From: Algoriphagus sp. Y33
GTDB lineage: Bacteria > Bacteroidota > Bacteroidia > Cytophagales > Cyclobacteriaceae
NCBI RefSeq assembly: GCF_014838715.1
Contig: NZ_CP061947.1
Coordinates: forward strand, 2,976,001-3,040,000
Length of the DNA: 64,000 bases
Reading direction: 5' to 3'
Shown here one piece after another: positions 41,196-49,540 of this stretch. Every line of letters begins with the position of its first letter. Position 1 is the first letter of the stretch. The position numbers were made by a program, and so were the translations under genes. The notes below the pieces were generated by a model that was not told the origin of the DNA, did not search any database, and saw only the letters and a list, made by a program, of their open reading frames with translations.

Positions 41196-42254
41196 TTAAT
41201 TTATTAAATGTACTCCTATTTGAGATCGTTGAAGAATATTTCTGTTCAAATAGTGATTAGGCGCAATTCTTAGGGAAATAACATTTGCTGTTTCTTTAAT
41301 GCTCAATCTGTTTTTAGCTTTTAAGAAAAAGGCTTCAAAATAGCCAAACAATATCCATGAGAATGGGAATTTGTATTTATAACATAAATCTTTCCACCTG
41401 ATTTTAAAAAGTTTATATTTTCCATGCCTGATCCAGAGCTGAAGAATAAGGTAGTATTTAAATGATACAAACGAATGCCATTCTTCGCATGAGAATTTTT
41501 TACCTAAGGATTCAGTAAATATTTCAATTTCCTCTAAAAATTTAATTCTCGCTATCAAAATATTCAAATCTCCTGCAAATGGTGTAGAACGACTTAGAGA
41601 AGAAGGGTCCCCATTCCTGATGTATACATCAGGAGGTAAATTGAAAAATTTTTCATACGAATTGGTCCGAATAATTGCTTTTAGATGTAATTCGTAGTCC
41701 TGCCAGAATTTTCTAGAAGGAGTTAACCCTGCAAGAGCAACCAAAAACTCCTTTTTATAAATAGCCCCCGAAGTTTGCCACAGTGCGTCCATTCTTAAAA
41801 ATCTGCTTAAATCAGATTCCCCTAACTCATCTATATTCCATAGAAATTGAGCATCTGATACTTTTTTTTCAAATAAAGCAGTTGGAAATGCCCAAAAATC
41901 AAGATTTAAATTTTTATAAACGTGTTCCATTCTTTGGCTTAAGCAATAGAGAGCAAGCACATCATCAGAATCTAAAAAAAAAATGAAATCACCTTTTGAC
42001 TTTTCTAAAGCAAAATTACGACAAACATTTCCTCCTTTTGGCAAATGACCAGGCCGTTTGAAAATCTGAAATCTAGAGTCTAAGGCTAAAAAATCATTAA
42101 TGATTTCCCACGAATCATCCGTGCTACTATCATCCACAATGATGCATTCCCAGTTTTTATAAGTCTGAGCAAGTACAGACTCTAAGCATTCTTGGAGATA
42201 AGGAGCTTTATTGAAGTTGGGAATTAAAATGGATACTAGCCTAGTCAATTGCAA
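41196..42254 (-). CDS. GT2 family glycosyltransferase, TTG start
   Basis: 352 residues. LVSILIPNFNKAPYLQECLE, WECIIVDDSSTDDSWEII and FIFFLDSDDVLALYCL give a complete GT-A active site. The C-terminal 130 residues are hydrophobic and basic and may contact membrane. The first codon is TTG (42254, or the second TTG at 42248), overlapping the upstream GT4 gene by 14 bp. The acceptor is unknown. Confidence 0.88.
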   Translation of the reverse strand: MQLTRLVSILIPNFNKAPYLQECLESVLAQTYKNWECIIVDDSSTDDSWEIINDFLALDSRFQIFKRPGHLPKGGNVCRNFALEKSKGDFIFFLDSDDVLALYCLSQRMEHVYKNLNLDFWAFPTALFEKKVSDAQFLWNIDELGESDLSRFLRMDALWQTSGAIYKKEFLVALAGLTPSRKFWQDYELHLKAIIRTNSYEKFFNLPPDVYIRNGDPSSLSRSTPFAGDLNILIARIKFLEEIEIFTESLGKKFSCEEWHSFVSFKYYLILQLWIRHGKYKLFKIRWKDLCYKYKFPFSWILFGYFEAFFLKAKNRLSIKETANVISLRIAPNHYLNRNILQRSQIGVHLIN

Positions 42255-43353
42255 TGCTACTATGAATGATCAAGTTTAACTTCTCATTGTATCCTTTTGG
42301 ATAGTTGTTTTGCAAAACCAGAGCCTTGCCTCTATTGCCTAATTCAGCTGCCTTAATTCTATTTTGTGCAAGGTTAACTAACAGATCTACCATTCTGTAC
42401 ACATCGCCTTCCTCTACCAAATATCCATTTATTCCATCTTTCACCACATCAGGAATACCTGCATGTTTTGTACTAATCACTGGAAGTCCTGCTGCCATAG
42501 CTTCCAATATCGCTACCGGAGTACCTTCCTTATCCCCATTTGTAGCCTTCTTACTATGTTGAATAAAGCATAAAGAGTTACTCATTTCTGTTGCTATCTC
42601 TTCAGGAGTTAAAACCCCTGCAAAATGAACATCTTGTATTTTTAAAACCTTGCAAAGGTCATGGCAAACTGACATGAGTTCACCTGTGCCAACAAATTTT
42701 AAACTTAAATCAGGGCATTTGTCCTTTGCTTTTTGAAAGGCTAATAAGGTCAGGTATGGTGCCTTTTTCTCTACAAATCTTCCAACAGCCAACACCTGAT
42801 TACTCTGATAATTAGGTGTAACATCAAAGAACAACTGATTTGGTGAATAAGTAATCTTGAAAAGCTTTTCTTCAGGAGCTCCCAATGCAATCAAATCTGT
42901 TTTCATCTCTTCTGATACGACAATAATTGCTTTGGCAATAGTGAACATGCGATAATAAGCATTTTGATATTTTGTCAACACTTCATAAATAGATGCGTCA
43001 AATCCATGAAAATGCACAATCAAGGGGATATTAAGTTCTTTTGCAATAGGAGCCAGTTCTGCGCCAGAAGGCCCATAGTTAGCAAAAATTAAATTAATGC
43101 GCCGAGACTTGAGGTACCTGATCAGGTAATATTCTTTTAAGGGTCTTTTAATTAATCCGGTTCTTTGCTTAATCAAATCAAATAGTGGTGGAGTCTTGTA
43201 GCTTTGAAGATTTTTATCTTCTGATAAATAGGGGAAAAAATCACCAAAACAATGAAAAGTTTCACCCTTCAATCCACTTTTAAGATTTTTGATAAATGTT
43301 TCAGAATAAGCATTCAAAGCCGTGGAAGTAAAACAAACTCTTACTTTTTCCAT
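42241..43353 (-). CDS. GT4 family glycosyltransferase
   Basis: 370 residues with an ATG start. GT-B architecture: VCFTSTALNAYSETFIKNL, LIVHFHGFDASIYEVL, VLAVGRFVEKKAPYLTLLAF, LKFVGTGELMSVCHDLC, and the E-x7-E motif in GTPVAILEAMAAGLPVISTK. The N-terminal TFIKNL motif resembles capsular or colanic acid GT4 enzymes (WcaL/AmsK-like). It overlaps both neighbours (14 and 13 bp), so the operon is tightly coupled. Confidence 0.9.
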   Translation of the reverse strand: MEKVRVCFTSTALNAYSETFIKNLKSGLKGETFHCFGDFFPYLSEDKNLQSYKTPPLFDLIKQRTGLIKRPLKEYYLIRYLKSRRINLIFANYGPSGAELAPIAKELNIPLIVHFHGFDASIYEVLTKYQNAYYRMFTIAKAIIVVSEEMKTDLIALGAPEEKLFKITYSPNQLFFDVTPNYQSNQVLAVGRFVEKKAPYLTLLAFQKAKDKCPDLSLKFVGTGELMSVCHDLCKVLKIQDVHFAGVLTPEEIATEMSNSLCFIQHSKKATNGDKEGTPVAILEAMAAGLPVISTKHAGIPDVVKDGINGYLVEEGDVYRMVDLLVNLAQNRIKAAELGNRGKALVLQNNYPKGYNEKLNLIIHSSIAID

Positions 43354-44042
43354 GCCACTGCCCCTATGCTAGTTATCAAGTTCTGCTCACTCGATTCATC
43401 TAAAATCCTGTCATTTTTCAATAAATACTTAAAAACAGGCTTTATTATATAAAAGAGCCGTTTTTGATTTACTTTACTCATTTTTCTGCGCTTTAGCCAT
43501 AGCCCGAGAACTTGAGCCAAAGAAGCATCCCAACCTCCCAGACAAGTAATCTCAATATCTTCAAAACCTACCTTTGTCAATAAATGCCTGAGTCCAAACG
43601 GTGTGTATCTATAGAAATCATAGGGAGCCTCATGTGTAGGCCAAATAAATGGAACGGTCAATATCAAAGGGGAACTCTTCTTAAGAATTCTATAGATTTC
43701 TCTTAAAGTAATAGATGGATCGGGACAATGCTCTAATACTTCTGTAGCCATTGCAGAGTCATAAACTGCTTCCTCACAAGGAAAAGTAATCCCATCCCAA
43801 TAAAAATCAGGCTTTACACCTTCTTTGTATTCATACCCACCTATCAAATCAATTCCCGAATAAGAACTTACTTTTGAATTCGACAATATCAAAGACTCAT
43901 AGGGCTTTTCTCCACATCCAACATCAAGAAAATCTCCTTTCAAAACGCTCTTTCTTGATTCAAGAAATTTAAAAATTGAACGCTTAATATAGAATCTATC
44001 AATATTTTCAAAAGTTATTTCTTGGGGGTTAAAATCGATCAT
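43341..44042 (-). CDS. Class I SAM-dependent methyltransferase
   Basis: 233 residues. Motif I is FLDVGCGEKPYESLI, followed by YSGIDLIGG, AMATEVLEHCPDPSITLREI and PLILTVPFIWPTHEAPYDFY-type residues common in glycan-locus methyltransferases (Methyltransf_11/25). It overlaps the next and previous genes by 13 and 4 bp. Its position before the Wzt-type ATPase would suit a modification or chain-terminating methylation, but that role is inferred. Confidence 0.88.
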   Translation of the reverse strand: MIDFNPQEITFENIDRFYIKRSIFKFLESRKSVLKGDFLDVGCGEKPYESLILSNSKVSSYSGIDLIGGYEYKEGVKPDFYWDGITFPCEEAVYDSAMATEVLEHCPDPSITLREIYRILKKSSPLILTVPFIWPTHEAPYDFYRYTPFGLRHLLTKVGFEDIEITCLGGWDASLAQVLGLWLKRRKMSKVNQKRLFYIIKPVFKYLLKNDRILDESSEQNLITSIGAVAWKK

Positions 44043-44953
44043 ATCTTCTCTAAAACAACAAATAAATTCCTTCCCTCTAAAAATCTATTTCTCAACAAAT
44101 TAGCAATTTTAGGTTTTAATTTTAATGGGATTATCACATATATTAATTTCAAAACACCATATTTAAAATTCAGCTTAAGTAAGTCAAATACCTTGGAATT
44201 CCTAAATATATAAATTAACTCATCATAAGACAATTTCTCTGTTTGACAATCAATCAGCTTAAATCCAAATTCCTTACCTACTAATCTAACTGACTCTATG
44301 TCCCAGAGTCCCATATGGTGGGGAGGAAGATTTAAGGTATGCAATTTATCATATACATATAAATATGGATTTGAATTAGGTACAGAGAAAATAATCTTGC
44401 CCTTTGCTTCTAATAAATCAGATGCTTTTTTAAAAAATAAAGATATATCCCACATATGCTCTAAAACCTGAAATAATGCAATTACATTAAATTTTCCAAA
44501 GTCCTTTTTTAAGTTAAAAAAATCTTCATTTACAACTTTTAAGTCATTGGCTCTGGCATTATCTACTTCCACTTGATTAAGCTCCAGGCCTAAAATTTCT
44601 ACTCCTCTACTTGCTAGTTGGGTGAGGAAGTACGAATTTCCAGAACCAATTTCAAGCCATTTTTCGGATTTATTAGCAAAATTTAAGGCCAATTTATGTT
44701 CCCATCTGCTATGGTAATAATTACTTTTATTTACACTCAAAAACTCATAGAATTGTCCATCCCCTACAATTGTAAAAGGATAATAAAATCTATATTTTGT
44801 TTTTTGACATTTATAAACTTTTACATTTTCAACATCTCTAAAATACCTATTAACATCCTGATTGAATTGATGTCTATATTGATTAATTATATCTTCAACC
44901 CTAAATGAATCCTCGACTTTTAATTTATACTTATTATTAACTGGATTTTGCAT
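44039..44953 (-). CDS. Class I SAM-dependent methyltransferase
   Basis: 304 residues from ATG 44953 (MQNPVNNKYKLKVEDSFRVE), which overlaps the TAA of the ABC ATPase gene by one base. The longest frame would extend 17 codons into that gene (a Cys-rich, unlikely N-terminus). Motif I is WLEIGSGNSYFLTQLASRGV, then VEILGLELNQVEVDNA, NVIALFQVLEHMWDISLFFK and GKIIFSVPNSNPY. In ABC-dependent O-antigen systems a methyltransferase next to Wzt can cap the chain and set its length, which is a plausible role here, but not shown. Confidence 0.88.
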   Translation of the reverse strand: MQNPVNNKYKLKVEDSFRVEDIINQYRHQFNQDVNRYFRDVENVKVYKCQKTKYRFYYPFTIVGDGQFYEFLSVNKSNYYHSRWEHKLALNFANKSEKWLEIGSGNSYFLTQLASRGVEILGLELNQVEVDNARANDLKVVNEDFFNLKKDFGKFNVIALFQVLEHMWDISLFFKKASDLLEAKGKIIFSVPNSNPYLYVYDKLHTLNLPPHHMGLWDIESVRLVGKEFGFKLIDCQTEKLSYDELIYIFRNSKVFDLLKLNFKYGVLKLIYVIIPLKLKPKIANLLRNRFLEGRNLFVVLEKI

Positions 44954-46191
44954 TAAACAGACCACTTTCCATTTGCAACATATTTTGCAGCACCTTGCTG
45001 CCAATAATAATCTCTCGTTTCCCCCATTACTTCAACTTTGAAAGGACAAACATTTGAGACGGTATCAATCTTTGTTTTTGTAAAATTGTCTGCAAAATGG
45101 ATTTTTAAAGTATATGATCCTGGATATAATTTCAATTCATTCAATTCTGATTTGACTGTCAATTGATTCCCATCTCTAGTGAACTTCATTTCAGAACCTA
45201 TATATAATTCATGAATAATAGCATTTTCATATTCGTCAAAAATTTGATATGCTATTGCAGGATTAACTAATCTCAAAGGTAATTCTACGGTAATTTTAAT
45301 TGACAACATTTTGCCGAATCTATGGACGTTATTTGGCTCGGAGGTCTTTAATTCTACTTTTATAATTCCGGATTTATGATCACTCTCAAAATTTAAACTG
45401 TTTTTTCTGCCAGTATTGAGATAAGATTGCACTCCACCATCTGTATCTCCATGGTAAATACAAACACCATTTTCTAATACTATAGATTTATTTGTCAAGG
45501 TAGTTACAGCTTGCAAATTATGACTAACAAATAAAACCGTCCTTCCTTGTCCCGCTACATCCTCCATCTTTCCCAAGCATTTCTGCTGAAACTCATAATC
45601 CCCTACCGCCAGCACTTCATCGATAATCAAAATCTCCGGCTCCAAATGAGCAGCTACAGAAAATCCCAAACGAACCTTCATTCCGGAAGAATAAAATTTG
45701 ACCGGCGTGTCGATAAATTTCTCCACACCCGAGAAATCGATAATCTCTTCCAGCTTAGAATCTATCTCTCTGCGGGTCATTCCCAGAATAGTCCCATTCA
45801 TATAGATATTCTCCCGACCGGACAGCTCCGGGTGAAATCCGGTTCCTACTTCCAAGAGTGAAGCCACACGGCCATATATTTCGATCTTACCGGAAGTTGG
45901 CTCGGTAATCTGAGACAGTATTTTGAGTAAAGTAGATTTCCCTGCTCCGTTCTTGCCAATAATTCCCAATACCTCTCCCTCTTTTACTTCAAAATTGATA
46001 TCCTTTAATGCCCAGAACACAGAATCGTCCTCGGTACCAAATCGATTCATTTCGCGAAGTCGCTTTAAATTCTGCCAAGGGAATTTAATCAAATTTGCCA
46101 CTTGGCCAGCTAATGTTTTAGCTTGGTTCTCTTTTAATCCTAAACGATAGCGTTTTGAGAGGTTTTCTACTTTTATTACTGTCTTAGACAT
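44953..46191 (-). CDS. wzt: Polysaccharide ABC transporter ATPase (Wzt-like) with C-terminal carbohydrate-binding domain
   Basis: 412 residues. The nucleotide-binding domain (1-~250) has Walker A GIIGKNGAGKSTLLK, signature YSSGMKVRLGFS, Walker B ILIIDEVLAVGD and switch His VLFVSHNL. Residues ~260-405 form a beta-rich Wzt_C-type domain (VHRFGKMLSIKITVELPLR, YPGSYTLKIHFADNF), which recognises the chain terminus in O-antigen exporters. It is the first gene of the 38-46 kb operon. The permease Wzm normally sits next to it, but upstream there are 859 bp of repeat-rich non-coding DNA, then lepB; no permease is found in the window. Confidence 0.92.
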   Translation of the reverse strand: MSKTVIKVENLSKRYRLGLKENQAKTLAGQVANLIKFPWQNLKRLREMNRFGTEDDSVFWALKDINFEVKEGEVLGIIGKNGAGKSTLLKILSQITEPTSGKIEIYGRVASLLEVGTGFHPELSGRENIYMNGTILGMTRREIDSKLEEIIDFSGVEKFIDTPVKFYSSGMKVRLGFSVAAHLEPEILIIDEVLAVGDYEFQQKCLGKMEDVAGQGRTVLFVSHNLQAVTTLTNKSIVLENGVCIYHGDTDGGVQSYLNTGRKNSLNFESDHKSGIIKVELKTSEPNNVHRFGKMLSIKITVELPLRLVNPAIAYQIFDEYENAIIHELYIGSEMKFTRDGNQLTVKSELNELKLYPGSYTLKIHFADNFTKTKIDTVSNVCPFKVEVMGETRDYYWQQGAAKYVANGKWSV

Positions 46192-46608
46192 GAAAGTTAA
46201 TTATCCGACAAATCTGATAGCCGTCATTCATCTGCATATTAGAGCCATGGGTATTGAAGTGTTGAAAAGGTTTCCGGAAATATAAAGCTACTTGCTACTT
46301 GAAGGTTAATCGTCAAAAGGCTAAAGAATTAAAACCAGTGTCGGGGAATAACTACTGAGAATTCCCCTACTGTTTATTGTCGACCCTTTTCTACCTTCTT
46401 GAATCTAGAATCTTGATTCTTGGTTCTTGCTACTTGATGATTTCCCGTTATCTCCGGCTTGCAGCTTATTTTCTTGGGTCTAGAATCTTGCTACTTAAAC
46501 TACAGCTTCGCCCCTTCAGTCCCTTTTTAGAACTTATCAATGACTGAGTAATAAATTTACTCGGTAGGAATTAAAATGCAAATGATTGGAAAGAAAGTTG
46601 CGCCGCCC
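46192..46608. other. Non-coding region with short direct repeats
   Basis: No gene is seen. TCTAGAATCTTG occurs at 46404-46415 and 46479-46490, within longer stretches made of CTTGCTACTTGA/CTTGATTCTTGG-like words. It would hold the promoter of the wzt operon. Confidence 0.4.
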
Positions 46609-46719
46609 TTTGTGTGGCCACAAATCCCCGCCACCGTTCGTGCACCACAAATCCTCGCCGCATTTCATGTCGCACGAATGGCTATAACCCCTCGCCGCCG
46701 TTCGTGTCTCCACGAACGG
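46609..46719. repeat. Cluster of four hairpins of the TTYGTG-N4-CACRAA family
   Basis: TTTGTG-TGGC-CACAAA (46609-46624), TTCGTG-CAC-CACAAA (46637-46651), a drifted TTTCATG-TCG-CACGAAT copy (about 46662-46679), and the perfect CCGTTCGTG-TCTC-CACGAACGG (46698-46719). The copies are separated by similar CCCCGCCAC/CCTCGCCGC spacers. Related hairpins occur in the 187-bp array, inside the GT4 gene at 35859 and at 57553-57574. Confidence 0.7.
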
Positions 46720-46802
46720 CTATATCCGGCCCCCTTTACCCTGAAGGTAAAACACCCGACACAAAGCAATTCCCCGGATGGGACAGCTAAATCGCCCAGA
46801 AT

Positions 46803-46898
46803 TTCATGTGTTTATAATTGTTTTCTATTGGCCACATGGAATCTCGCACGGTTTATAATCATCCCACTGTGTGTCGTCTTCGACATGCTCGATTTCAT
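46803..46898. repeat. ~96-bp dispersed repeat, copy 1
   Basis: It begins TTCATGTGTTTATA, continues with CACATGGAATCTCGC and ends CATGCTCGATTTCAT. It contains the hairpin TGTCG-TCTT-CGACA (46872-46885). Copies 2 and 3 are at 50795-50891 and 62688-62783. The ends form an imperfect inverted repeat (CATGGAATC / GATTTCATG). Confidence 0.8.
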
Positions 46899-47050
46899 CT
46901 GCTAATAATTGATTTTTCAAGGTCGGCTAGCCTGCCCCGAAGAAGAATTGTTAAATTCCTTTAAACCGGTACAATTGAATGGCTTTTGTCGATCCCAACT
47001 TATATTTTTAATCCTATATGACCACTTCATTATTTCCATGATCCTTTTTG

Positions 47051-48148
47051 ATGAAAACTGAACCTACAACCAAAAAATCAACACTGATCCAGTGGCGGGA
47101 TGCACTGGTATTTGCGGTGGTAGTTGCCACCTTATTTCGGTGGTCACTGGCAGAAGCCTATGTCATCCCTACCGGCTCAATGGAAAACTCACTATTGGTC
47201 GGAGATTATATCCTGGTGAGCAAAGCCCACTACGGCCCCAAAACACCTCAAACCCCGTTGCAGGTACCGTTGACCCACCAGAAAATATGGGGTACTGAAA
47301 TACCCTCGTATCTTGATTGGATTCAACTTCCTTCTTACCGGCTCCCGGGCTTAAGGAATGTAGAGAGAGGTGAAATAGTGGTTTTCAATACTCCTAAAGA
47401 CTTACTTGATCCAAAAGACCGGCCAAGTGACTTGATGACTTTCCTTGTCAAGCGCTGTGTCGCAGTTTCCGGGGATATACTTGAAATCAGGGATAGAAAT
47501 ATCTTCATCAATGGTGAACAAATGGCCAATCCTCCCGGGATAAAGTTCCAATACCATGTCGTTACGAACTACCCACTTCAATCGCATCACCTGACCAACG
47601 TTGGTTTGGATAAAGATGATTTTTGGATTTCCGGATATAGCACTGAAAACAGAATCATTTACAGCATGTTTTTAACAAATGAACAATTAGCTATAATCCA
47701 AAAAGCGCCTGATGTAGTTTCTATTGAGACCGGTTCAGACTCACCTGTTGGCTTTCCCCTGTTTCCTGAGATTATGGGCAATTCTTGGAATCTTAACAAC
47801 TACGGTCCACTGACTGTCCCCCAGAAAGGAACGAGCATCCAAATCAATGATATGACGATGGGCTTCTACGGTGAACTGATTGAAAAATATGAGGGAAATA
47901 AGCAGGTGAAGCTTACCAAGGGGAAATTGGAAATTGATGGAAAAGAGGTTGATAACTACACATTCAAGAAGGACTACTATTTTATGATGGGCGATAGCAG
48001 GGACAATTCTATCGATTCACGGTACTGGGGATTTGTACCCGAGAGTCATATTGTAGGCAAACCGGTCATGGTATTGTTCTCAAAAAACGAACATGGTGAA
48101 GGACTGGATAAGGTTCGTTGGGAAAGGATATTTTCTAGGATAGATTAG
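47051..48148 (+). CDS. lepB: Signal peptidase I
   Basis: 365 residues from ATG 47051 (a TTG immediately before it also opens the frame). An N-terminal membrane helix (ALVFAVVVATLFRWSLAEAY) is followed by the catalytic Ser motif IPTGSMENSLLVGDY (Ser43), the RGEIVVFN box, and the Lys-containing FLVKRCVAVSGD; the C-terminal YFMMGDSRDNSIDSRYWGFV motif (box E) is intact. A large ~150-residue insertion between the Lys box and box E is typical of Bacteroidota. The enzyme cleaves signal peptides at the periplasmic face. It is a stand-alone gene whose 3' end is followed by the 70-bp repeat and a DUF1016 remnant. Confidence 0.95.
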   Translation: MKTEPTTKKSTLIQWRDALVFAVVVATLFRWSLAEAYVIPTGSMENSLLVGDYILVSKAHYGPKTPQTPLQVPLTHQKIWGTEIPSYLDWIQLPSYRLPGLRNVERGEIVVFNTPKDLLDPKDRPSDLMTFLVKRCVAVSGDILEIRDRNIFINGEQMANPPGIKFQYHVVTNYPLQSHHLTNVGLDKDDFWISGYSTENRIIYSMFLTNEQLAIIQKAPDVVSIETGSDSPVGFPLFPEIMGNSWNLNNYGPLTVPQKGTSIQINDMTMGFYGELIEKYEGNKQVKLTKGKLEIDGKEVDNYTFKKDYYFMMGDSRDNSIDSRYWGFVPESHIVGKPVMVLFSKNEHGEGLDKVRWERIFSRID

Positions 48149-48164
48149 AAATATGGAACAGCCA

Positions 48165-48235
48165 ATCGCTAAAATATCCCTGTCCTCCTATACAGGGTAT
48201 TTCTTTTAAGGAAATAGGAAAAAATTCCGTATTCG
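48165..48235. repeat. 70-bp two-hairpin repeat, copy 1
   Basis: It differs from copy 2 (52265-52335) at about 5 of the first 66 positions. Hairpin 1 pairs AAATAT-CCCTGT with ACAGGG-TATTT; hairpin 2 pairs AATAGGAA with TTCCGTATT, with a bulge. It lies 16 bp after the lepB stop and may act as its terminator. Confidence 0.65.
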
Positions 48236-48342
48236 GCCTTTTCTTTACCGTCCTGCTCATATTCCACAATATGTCTGCCTTGTCGTAATAAATCACCGAT
48301 TTGATTGATTAAGCTACTATATTTTGATTGCTCTAATTCCAT
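48169..48342 (-). pseudogene. DUF1016 (YhcG-type) N-terminal remnant fused to the 70-bp repeat
   Basis: Minus-strand frame from ATG 48342: MELEQSKYSSLINQIGDLLR, QGR, then HIVEYEQDGKEKAEYG, ending in a repeat-derived tail and TAG at 48169. LINQIGDLLRQGR and IVEYEQDGKEKAEYG are the two ends of the conserved DUF1016 N-terminal region; about 20 residues between them (the VQTYWQIG segment) are deleted, and the C-terminal nuclease domain is missing. The rest of the gap (48343-48603) shows no identifiable gene. Confidence 0.65.
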
Positions 48343-48603
48343 CTTATAAGTAAATAATAAACAATCTTCAGAGATAGCAAAAAGAGACGAAGGTATTTTT
48401 AGAACAAACTCTTCCCAGTTTTGTGGTATTGTTGTCTGTTACCCGCTCTGAGTAGCCAGTTTATCAGGTTGATAGGATTTAATTTGCCCTGCCGGCAACC
48501 TTATCCTACCCATGTATCATTTTCAATTGGCATCCCCACCTCATCTGCATTAGAACGCGCATGTTTGGTGCCACCAATGTAATTTCAGGATCACATTCTA
48601 TCC

Positions 48604-49500
48604 CTAATTCAAAAACTGTTCTCTATATTCGGTAGGTGTTACGCCTACTTCTTTCTTGAAAAGTCTTGAAAAATAAGGTGGATTTTCAAAACCTAATTGA
48701 TAGGCAGTTTCGGCTACTGTTTTGTCGGTACTCATCAGAATATTTTTTGCTTCGATAACTAATGCAATGTGAATATGTTCTAAAGCTGTCTTGCCTGTTT
48801 CTTGTTTTAATAAATCGCTTAAATATTTAGGTGACAAGGTTAGCTTTGTAGCCATATATTTTACAGACGGTAAACCTTCTCTTTGGAGACCTCCGTTTTC
48901 AAAATATTGTTTCAGTATGTCAGTAAATTTCGTGATTATGGTGCCTGATAAAACAGACCTATTCAAGAATTGTCGTTTGTAAAACCGTTGAGCATATTTC
49001 AAAATGGAATCTATATGAGTAAGCATAATATCCTTGCTGTACTCATCTTGATTATTGTAATATTCCAACTTTATCTTGTTGAACAATTCCCATACAATAT
49101 CTTCTTCTTTTGGCGACAGATGCAAAGCTTCGTTCACTTCGTAATCAAAATATCCATATTTACTTATTTCTGAATGAAGGTTATGGTTCACTAAAAAATC
49201 TTCGTGGATATTTAGTAGAAATCCTTTTTCACTTGTTTCTACATTATTCATCAATATTTTCTGATGTGGCTTTAGAAATGCCAAAGACCCATTTTCGTGG
49301 TCGTACTTTGTTCTACCATATTGAAAAGTCCCTGATTTTAATTTTGTCAATGCAATCGTATAAAATCCCATCGTAAATTCCCTCTCGATGAAAGTACATT
49401 TTTCTGACTCCTCAAATGTTAATATACCAATCAGCGGATTTTCAGGTGGGGAAAATCCGTTTGATTTATAGAGTTCGCTTATCGTTTTGTAATGTTTCAT
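48604..49500 (-). CDS. AraC family transcriptional regulator
   Basis: 298 residues from ATG 49500 (MKHYKTISELYKSNG); a TTG two codons upstream is unlikely. The N-terminal ~180 residues are a variable sensor domain (FLKPHQKILMNNVE). The C-terminal ~100 residues hold two HTH motifs: YMATKLTLSPKYLSDLLKQE and VAETAYQLGFENPPYFSRLF, the canonical AraC signature. It lies 40 bp downstream of the ene-reductase-like gene on the same strand, so it may be co-transcribed with it and control it. Confidence 0.93.
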   Translation of the reverse strand: MKHYKTISELYKSNGFSPPENPLIGILTFEESEKCTFIEREFTMGFYTIALTKLKSGTFQYGRTKYDHENGSLAFLKPHQKILMNNVETSEKGFLLNIHEDFLVNHNLHSEISKYGYFDYEVNEALHLSPKEEDIVWELFNKIKLEYYNNQDEYSKDIMLTHIDSILKYAQRFYKRQFLNRSVLSGTIITKFTDILKQYFENGGLQREGLPSVKYMATKLTLSPKYLSDLLKQETGKTALEHIHIALVIEAKNILMSTDKTVAETAYQLGFENPPYFSRLFKKEVGVTPTEYREQFLN

Positions 49501-49540
49501 AAGCAATGTTTATTTATTTGTAATATATAAAATTTGAAGG

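Noticed and set aside
46576..46905. 109-codon plus-strand frame between wzt and lepB
   Set aside because: It consists of the hairpin cluster and dispersed repeat sequence; the predicted peptide has no protein-like features.
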